From positions 1 through 8,677 of the forward strand of contig DCAW01000064.1 of the NCBI GenBank assembly GCA_002313895.1: a stretch of DNA of 8,677 nucleotides, in the 5' to 3' direction. Origin of the DNA: Dehalococcoidia bacterium UBA1123 (GTDB lineage Bacteria; Chloroflexota; Dehalococcoidia; Lucifugimonadales; UBA1123). The translations under genes were made by a program, and so were the position numbers. The notes beneath the pieces are model-generated. The model saw only the letters and a list, made by a program, of their open reading frames with translations. It was not told the origin of the DNA and searched no databases. Below, one piece after another: positions 6,411 to 8,677 of the stretch; the stretch's first letter is position 1; each line of letters opens with the position of its first letter.

Positions 6411-7183
6411 ATTCTATAAAACAGCTTCGGGTCACTGGCCGCCTCAACCAGCTCCAATCCCAACTCGAAGGGCACGATTTCGTCCTGGTCGCCGTGAAGC
6501 ACCATGACGGGATAATCCACGTTTCCGATCTTCGATATTGTGTTGAATCGAGCCTCCACCATGGTCAGAAGAACGTTCGGCGGCAGGAACGGAAACGCAC
6601 GATGCGCCATGTCCTTTACCGACGTGAATCCAGACTCCAGAATCAGCGCGCGCGCCTGATGACGAACTGCCATTTCCACCGCGACAGCGGCGCCCAGAGA
6701 GCGGCCAAACAGCACAAGCTCTGTCTCAGAATCAACGCCTCGCTCCGACACTAGATACTCGAAAGCGGCCTCGGCGTCCAGGTACAACCCTTTCTCCGAT
6801 GGGCTGCCCTGGCTGCGACCGTAGCCCCGGTAGTCGATAATCATGATGTTGGCGCCAAGAGCGCTGTTCAGCATCATGATGTTGTCCACGCGATGGCTGA
6901 TATTGCCAGCGTTGCCGTGGAACCACAGGAATGTGAGCCTGCCCTCTCCAGGCACGAACCACCCATGGAGTTGGACGCCATCGGAAGCCGTGAGGTTAAC
7001 GTCCTCATACTCCAGTCCCACATCGGCGGGCGTGGCGATCAATTCCCCGTCTGGGAAATAGATCATCTGTTGGTCTATAAAGCTCATCTGTCGCACCAGT
7101 AATCCTATGACCAGGAATGCCCCGGCCAAGATTAATAAAACTCTGACAACGCTCACTATTGAGGCGTGTTTAACCAATCCCAT
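6314..7183 (-). CDS. Membrane-anchored alpha/beta hydrolase, BEM46/ABHD13-like
   Basis: This 289-residue protein has one N-terminal membrane segment (about 11-31, VVRVLLILAGAFLVIGLLV) followed by an alpha/beta-hydrolase domain facing outward or anchored to the membrane. Motifs in order are LHGWFVPG (72-79), the oxyanion-side WFHGNAGN (87-94), DYRGYGRSQGSPSEKG (117-132), the nucleophile elbow FGRSLGAA with Ser162, the acid in HGDQDEIVP (Asp234 likely) and His263 in GAGHNDT. The catalytic triad is complete and the spacing is typical of the BEM46 family. The physiological ester or peptide substrate is unknown. The gene is divergent from the SRPBCC pseudogene, and its end converges on and overlaps the run-on of the toxin frame. 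The ATG at 7183 lacks a strong Shine-Dalgarno but fits the family N-terminus. Confidence 0.9.
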   Translation of the reverse strand: MGLVKHASIVSVVRVLLILAGAFLVIGLLVRQMSFIDQQMIYFPDGELIATPADVGLEYEDVNLTASDGVQLHGWFVPGEGRLTFLWFHGNAGNISHRVDNIMMLNSALGANIMIIDYRGYGRSQGSPSEKGLYLDAEAAFEYLVSERGVDSETELVLFGRSLGAAVAVEMAVRHQARALILESGFTSVKDMAHRAFPFLPPNVLLTMVEARFNTISKIGNVDYPVMVLHGDQDEIVPFELGLELVEAASDPKLFYRIQGAGHNDTYDVGGEPYFEALREFILGIDVGS

Positions 7184-7187
7184 GGTT

Positions 7188-7216
7188 TTGATGTGCTGAT
7201 ATACTTCGCTTCAAAT
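7188..7216 (+). promoter_or_regulatory. Possible promoter for the SRPBCC gene
   Basis: TTGATG (7188-7193), a 17-base spacer and TCAAAT (7211-7216, four of six matches to TATAAT) lie about 45 bases upstream of the ATG at 7261. The overlap with the start of the divergent hydrolase gene is minimal. Evidence is by motif only. Confidence 0.28.
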
Positions 7217-7260
7217 CATAACGTTGTGCCGGTCCAATTCGCCACTGTGGAGGAGCGCCG

Positions 7261-7685
7261 ATGAAGGAATTCACTCCGCAGCAACCATCAATGCCAGCCC
7301 TGAAGCCATCTGGCAGATTCTGACCGACGCCCCCGCATACCCGGACTGGGAGCCGGGAACAATCAGAGTCGAGGGTCGTGTCGCTCTCGGAGAGAAGATC
7401 AAGATTTCCACAAAACTCAGTCTAAATCGCGCTTTTAGTCAAGGTCGCTGAGTTCGAGCCTGAACAACGCATGACCTGGGTAGGCGGAATGCCGATGGGC
7501 CTGTTGAAGGGCGTCCACACCTTCACCCTGTCGCCTGGAGATGACGGCGCCACCAGTTCTCCATGCAGGAGGTATTCACCGGCCCGCTTCTTCCTCTATA
7601 TGGACGGACGATTCCCGACCTCAACCCCTCGTTTAAGCAGTTTGCGTCGAGCCTCAAGGAGTTGGCGGAGCGTTCACACGGGTGA
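7261..7685 (+). pseudogene. SRPBCC / polyketide cyclase-like protein, three frame changes
   Basis: A good ribosome-binding site GGAGGAG (7249-7255) precedes ATG 7261, whose frame gives MKE. Joining frames then yields a normal small ligand-binding SRPBCC (START/Bet v1-like) protein of about 141 residues. The first segment, from ATT at 7269, reads IHSAATINASPEAIWQIL and continues to KLSLNRAF. The second, from GTC at 7438, reads VKVAEFEPEQRMTWVGG and continues to GDDGAT. The third, from TTC at 7557, reads FSMQEVFTGPLLPLYGR to FKQFASSLKELAERSHG with TGA at 7683-7685. The shifts lie near 7268 (one base missing), 7437 (one extra or two missing) and 7555 (one missing). Family members bind hydrophobic ligands or act as cyclases/aromatases; this one's ligand is unknown. 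The near-perfect reconstruction means either recent decay or sequencing error. Confidence 0.85.
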
Positions 7686-7732
7686 ACCGATCCTCACGCC
7701 CTCCCTAACCAATACGCACCGGGACGTTTTGT

Positions 7733-8208
7733 CTAGACCCAAAACGAGCCATGACTGCCCGCGGCCGACCCAGCAATGGTTGCGAGACTCAGTCCCAGCA
7801 CCGCCACAGGGAAACGATACACGAGAGTAAGTGTCCTGACCAAGTCGATTTTTGCGCGGTCCACGAACCAACAGTGTAATATCAGCGGTTCCAGCACGAA
7901 CAGAATCACTATGAACATTACCCGGCCCATCATCATGGCATGGAGCCACCAGAATCTCAAATCAGTGTATCGATTCCAGCCGTCGGTGTAATACAACATG
8001 TACCCCCCGAAAGTCCTGTCAGCAGAGTCGTAACTCTAGCCTGCCACGCGAATCGTGACTCGATCATCTCGAAGGTTGAGATCTGCTCCTCCGCCGATTT
8101 CAGTGGTTTTATAGCCGGAAGCAGCACGGTTGTCTCCAAGGCGACACCGCCGATCCAGAGCACCACTCCCAATATGTGAACAACTCTTCCGAAAGCGTGC
8201 CTTTCCAT
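7733..8208 (-). pseudogene. CopD-like integral membrane protein, frameshifted at a G6 tract
   Basis: Two minus-strand frames join into one protein of about 158 residues. The N-terminal part, from ATG 8208, reads MERHAFGRVVHILGVVLWIGG, then RFAWQARVTTLLTGLSGG. The C-terminal part continues YMLYYTDGWNRYTDL, FWWLHAMMMGRVMFIVIL, LEPLILHCWF and ends GSAAGSHGSFWV with TAG at 7733-7735. The join is at the six-base C run near 7993-7998 (G6 on the coding strand); one more G would restore the frame. The protein has about four membrane segments, with His-x6-Trp-Ile-Gly-Gly in the first, as in CopD/cytochrome-b-like families, which suggests but does not prove haem or copper binding. It converges with the SRPBCC pseudogene and lies downstream of the ABC-2 permease on the same strand. 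Confidence 0.75.
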
Positions 8209-8210
8209 AA

Positions 8211-8232
8211 GATCCCACCCGAAGGTGGCATC
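8211..8232 (-). promoter_or_regulatory. cUUCGg tetraloop hairpin over the CopD-like ribosome-binding region
   Basis: On the minus-strand RNA, GAUGCCACC pairs with GGUGGGAUC around a UUCG loop closed by C-G. There are five strong base pairs, one G-G mismatch and three more pairs. The 3' arm contains GGTGGGA, the best ribosome-binding candidate for the ATG at 8208, so the hairpin could mask translation initiation. There is no T-run, which argues against a terminator. Confidence 0.45.
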
Positions 8233-8248
8233 ATGATCGGTGCCGCAT

Positions 8249-8277
8249 ATTATGTATCCGAGTCAGGTGATAGCGAA
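8249..8277 (-). promoter_or_regulatory. Possible promoter for the CopD-like gene
   Basis: The minus strand shows TTCGCT (8277-8272), a 17-base spacer and CATAAT (8254-8249). The -10 is good but the -35 is poor. It lies in the 94-base gap between the ABC-2 permease and the CopD-like gene. Confidence 0.25.
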
Positions 8278-8302
8278 GTGTCGAACTCAGGAGAGTCGAC
8301 CA

Positions 8303-8677
8303 TCATGTTCGTCGTAGGGTGGCGACTGCCGTGACCAGCAATCCAACTCCGAAGCCTGCCAAAACTAACAGATCAGCCCACACATCAGCAAGGCTCTGCC
8401 TCATGACCATTATCCCTCGAAGTCTCTCGACGACATACGTTAGGGGTAGAACTATGGATATCGTCTCCATGACCCCCGGCATTTGGTCCGTCGGCACGAT
8501 CAATCCCGACAGAATTATTTGAGGCGCCAGCGCTATTGAGATGAACTGCGCAACCTGGAATCGTTGCGCGCGAAGGTTGACACGAAATTTCCAAGATTCA
8601 TTGCCACCTGCACAACCAGCATCAACAGCGCGACTACCTCGAAAGTGTTCCCCTGGTAGTCAATCTGAAGCGCATAT
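8303..8677 (-). pseudogene. ABC-2 type transporter permease, C-terminal part, frameshifted and partial
   Basis: The gene enters from the right edge on the minus strand. Frame one gives YALQIDYQGNTFEVVALLML, then VAMNLGNFVSTFARN. Near 8560 one base appears missing (GA then TTC where GAA TTC is expected), and the other frame continues FQVAQFISIALAPQIILSGL, IVPTDQMPGVMETISIVLPL, TYVVERLRGIMV and ends ATLRRT with TGA at 8305-8303. The A-R-N-[E]-F-Q-x2-Q-F, LSGL-x2-P and LPLTY-x3-LRG motifs are typical of the C-terminal half of ABC-2 permeases used in drug or polysaccharide export. Several hydrophobic segments are visible. The N-terminal half and any partner ATPase lie outside the window. As with the two neighbouring genes, the frame loss may be real or a consensus error. 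Confidence 0.8.

Noticed and set aside
5718..7685. A new defence island built from the toxin-antitoxin pair, hydrolase and SRPBCC gene
   Set aside because: The genes are on alternating strands, the hydrolase belongs to a housekeeping-like family and the others are damaged; nothing links them into one system.
7471..7830. 119-codon plus-strand open frame taken as a separate protein
   Set aside because: Its first third is the middle of the SRPBCC gene; after the frame shift near 7555 it is out-of-frame and meaningless.

Overview
The window looks like chromosomal DNA of an uncultured or environmental bacterium. I favour Chloroflexota of the Dehalococcoidia/SAR202 type. This is an inference from three things: a dispersed repeat whose translation reads HAERSKASG (familiar from that group), an LLM/F420-type oxidoreductase, and a DUF433/DUF5615 toxin-antitoxin pair. 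No rRNA, tRNA, CRISPR array, insertion sequence or phage gene was seen.

Positions 1-2906 (+) hold a tightly coupled three-gene ABC export operon of the MacAB type. It encodes a membrane-fusion adaptor carrying a peptidoglycan-binding domain (5' end outside the window), a MacB/LolD-type ATPase and a MacB/FtsX-type permease. The stop/start overlaps (ATGA between genes 1 and 2, an 8-base overlap between genes 2 and 3) indicate translational coupling. Together they would move a substrate outward from the membrane and cell-wall zone.

Positions 2907-3546 are mostly non-coding. They hold a degenerate inverted-repeat element (about 3093-3182) and one small putative membrane-anchored or secreted protein (3215-3466).

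Positions 3547-5587 (-) form a two-gene operon: an LLM-class flavin/F420-dependent oxidoreductase followed by a zinc-containing quinone-oxidoreductase-like dehydrogenase. A good sigma70-type promoter (TTGACA, 17 bases, TAGTGT) precedes it, with a short palindrome across the expected transcription start.

Positions 5718-6410 (+) hold a DUF433 antitoxin and a DUF5615 PIN-like toxin. The toxin appears disabled: one expected acidic residue is changed to Asn, the segment carrying the conserved DxDFG motif is missing, and the C-terminus runs on into the convergent gene. Positions 6314-7183 (-) encode an intact membrane-anchored BEM46-like alpha/beta hydrolase.

Positions 7261-8677 are a decayed, or badly sequenced, stretch. 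A SRPBCC/polyketide-cyclase-like gene (+) has three frame changes. A CopD-like membrane protein (-) has one, at a G6 tract. An ABC-2 permease (-, 5' end outside the window) has one. The proteins can be rebuilt almost completely by joining frames. The indel density contrasts with the intact genes upstream, so either local gene decay or consensus error must be considered.

I did not find a convincing new multi-gene system. The most notable items are the disabled toxin beside an intact antitoxin, the frameshift cluster, the repeat element, and a cUUCGg hairpin covering the ribosome-binding region of the CopD-like gene.
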